Positions 32,937-34,288 of a DNA stretch of 34,288 bases are shown here, in pieces. Made by a program: the position numbers and the translations under genes. The notes under the pieces are model-generated. The model did no database searches. It saw only the letters and a program-made list of their open reading frames with translations, and was not told the origin of the DNA. Every line of letters starts with the position of its first letter. The stretch's first letter is position 1. The stretch covers positions 1 through 34,288 of the forward strand of contig JBGTCD010000044.1 in assembly GCA_041749015.1 (NCBI GenBank), read 5' to 3'. The stretch is from JBGTCD01 sp041749015 (lineage in GTDB: Bacteria; Bacteroidota; Bacteroidia; Cytophagales; Cyclobacteriaceae).

Positions 32937-34288
32937 TTAACTGTCCAGCCAGTTCATTGTTCGTTTTACCGCCTTTTTCCAATATGCGTAACGTCTGACC
33001 CGTTCTTCTTCTTCCATTTGTGGATCAAATACCCGGTCGATTTTCCTGTATTTGAGGATTTCCTCTTGTTTCCAAAAACCCTGGTTGATACCAGCCAGAT
33101 AAGCGGCCCCCATAGCTGTGGTTTCAATAACCACCGGTCGTTCTACCTGGCCTCCCAGTATATCTGCCTGGAATTGCATCAGGTAGTTGTTGGCACAGGC
33201 ACCCCCATCTACCTTGAGGGTTTTCATGGAGATTCCGGAGTCTTCCTCCATGGCAAGCAAGATATCACGGGTTTGAAAGGCTAATGACTCCAAAGTGGCC
33301 TTAACGAGATGGTCTCTGCCGCTATCCCGGGTAAGCCCGAATACAGCACCCCTTGCATACATGTCCCAATATGGGGCCCCAAGTCCGGCAAAGGCCGGCA
33401 CTACATAGACCTCATCATGGCCACTGGCCCTACTGGCAATGGATTCCGATTCACTGGCTGAATCGATCATTTTAAGGCCATCCCGAAGCCATTGCACGGC
33501 AGCACCTGCAATAAAAATACTCCCCTCCAGGGCATAGTGTACTCTCCCATCCAGACCCCAGGCAATGGTGGTCAGGAGGCCATGACTCGAAATACGCGGT
33601 TTCTCACCCGTATTCATCAACATAAAACATCCGGTACCATAAGTGTTTTTGGCCATCCCTGGCTCAAAACATGCCTGTCCGAAAAGGGCTGCCTGCTGGT
33701 CTCCTGCAATGCCACTTATGGGGATTGAAACGCCATTGTATTCGAAATCTCCATAATGAAAGGAAGATGGTTTTACTTCCGGCAACAATGATTCCGGGAC
33801 TGATAAGGCTTTCATAAGTTCCTGATCCCATTGCAAATCAATAATATTGTACAGCATGGTTCGGGAAGCGTTAGAATAATCGGTTACATGCACTTTTTCC
33901 CTGGTCATATTCCAAATCAGCCAGGTGTCCATTGTTCCCATGATCAGGTCACCGGATTCAGCTTTTTCCCTGGCCCCATCTACTTCGTCCAGAATCCACT
34001 TGACCTTAGTGGCAGAGAAGTATGAATCAATGACCAGCCCGGTTTTATTTTTTACTTTCTCTTCCCATCCGTCCTTTTTTAGTGCCTCACAAATCGGGGC
34101 TGTTCTTTTGTCCTGCCATACTATGGCATTGTAAACGGGCTCCCCGGTATTTTTATCCCAAACCACCGTAGTCTCACGCTGATTGGTGATGCCCAATCCA
34201 GCCACCTCTTCGGGATTTATTTTATTTTTTTCCATTAAGCGCTCCAGGACTCCCGTCTGGCTGGCAACGATCTCCAAAGGGTCGTGCT
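32937..34288 (-). CDS. glpK: Glycerol kinase (partial, 5' end beyond the window)
   Basis: About 450 residues of a FGGY kinase that phosphorylates glycerol. The frame is open to the right edge, where it reads HDPLEIVASQTGVLERL; the N-terminal ATPase segment (about 45-50 residues) lies outside. Signatures: GITNQRETTVVWDKNTGEP, IVWQDKRT, SFHYGDFEYNGVSIPISGI, GDQQAALFGQACFEPGMAKN and KVDGGACANNYLMQFQADI. First visible gene of the operon glpK-glpD-GH13-ROK; the promoter and any glpF or regulator would lie to the right. Confidence 0.95.
   Translation of the reverse strand, partial: HDPLEIVASQTGVLERLMEKNKINPEEVAGLGITNQRETTVVWDKNTGEPVYNAIVWQDKRTAPICEALKKDGWEEKVKNKTGLVIDSYFSATKVKWILDEVDGAREKAESGDLIMGTMDTWLIWNMTREKVHVTDYSNASRTMLYNIIDLQWDQELMKALSVPESLLPEVKPSSFHYGDFEYNGVSIPISGIAGDQQAALFGQACFEPGMAKNTYGTGCFMLMNTGEKPRISSHGLLTTIAWGLDGRVHYALEGSIFIAGAAVQWLRDGLKMIDSASESESIASRASGHDEVYVVPAFAGLGAPYWDMYARGAVFGLTRDSGRDHLVKATLESLAFQTRDILLAMEEDSGISMKTLKVDGGACANNYLMQFQADILGGQVERPVVIETTAMGAAYLAGINQGFWKQEEILKYRKIDRVFDPQMEEEERVRRYAYWKKAVKRTMNWLDS

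Overview
The window looks like a chromosomal segment of a Bacteroidota bacterium, most likely a Cytophagales-type lineage. This rests on the hpt-adk-obgE and grpE-dnaJ order, promoter -7 motifs of the TAnnTTTG type, a tRNA-Ser without an encoded CCA tail, a Cytophagales-style DnaJ, a RHS/YD-repeat remnant with the 'DDYYPFGL' signature, and CusA/CusB/DUF2911 metal-resistance proteins of the Bacteroidota type. The exact family is inference.

Layout. (1) 1-563 is decayed DNA: the 3' part of a RHS-like gene, frameshifted by a short palindromic insertion, abuts the first 51 codons of hemE at a second palindrome. (2) 864-11265 is a copper/silver efflux island on the + strand: a CPH-type (P1B-3) ATPase, a DUF2911 lipoprotein with a heavy-metal-binding motif, a decayed methyltransferase, and CusA, CusC and CusB homologues. 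A four-helix-bundle (S23/IVP-like) gene sits between cusC and cusB, flanked by inverted arrays of a degenerate octamer. This part is visibly AT-richer than the rest and carries no recognisable metal regulator. (3) 11417-16325 is a mix of housekeeping and transport genes: a TSUP exporter, serine dehydratase alpha, a small membrane protein, a CaCA exchanger, upp and an M42 peptidase. (4) 16390-20500 is a conserved core: hpt, adk, obgE, grpE, dnaJ and tRNA-Ser(UGA). (5) 20584-27089 holds the minus-strand mltG / acyl-CoA thioesterase / yihY operon, then tsaC-wbqC and clpC on the + strand. (6) 27281-34288 is a carbohydrate locus: a sugar-porter MFS protein converges on a minus-strand operon glpK-glpD-GH13 alpha-glucosidase-ROK kinase. 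The glpK 5' end lies beyond the right edge.

How the genes work together. The island gives a complete inner-membrane pump plus trans-envelope RND efflux for Cu+/Ag+. Region 6 is a complete route from an alpha-glucoside of glycerol, or from isomalto-type sugar plus glycerol, into glycolysis: import, hydrolysis, glucose phosphorylation, glycerol phosphorylation and oxidation.

Main points for a second look: the octamer arrays around the four-helix-bundle gene, one of which is translated as an octapeptide-repeat linker in CusB; the possible glucosylglycerol-type catabolic operon; a DnaJ that has lost one of its two zinc sites as a matched pair of motifs; and several palindrome-associated gene remnants.
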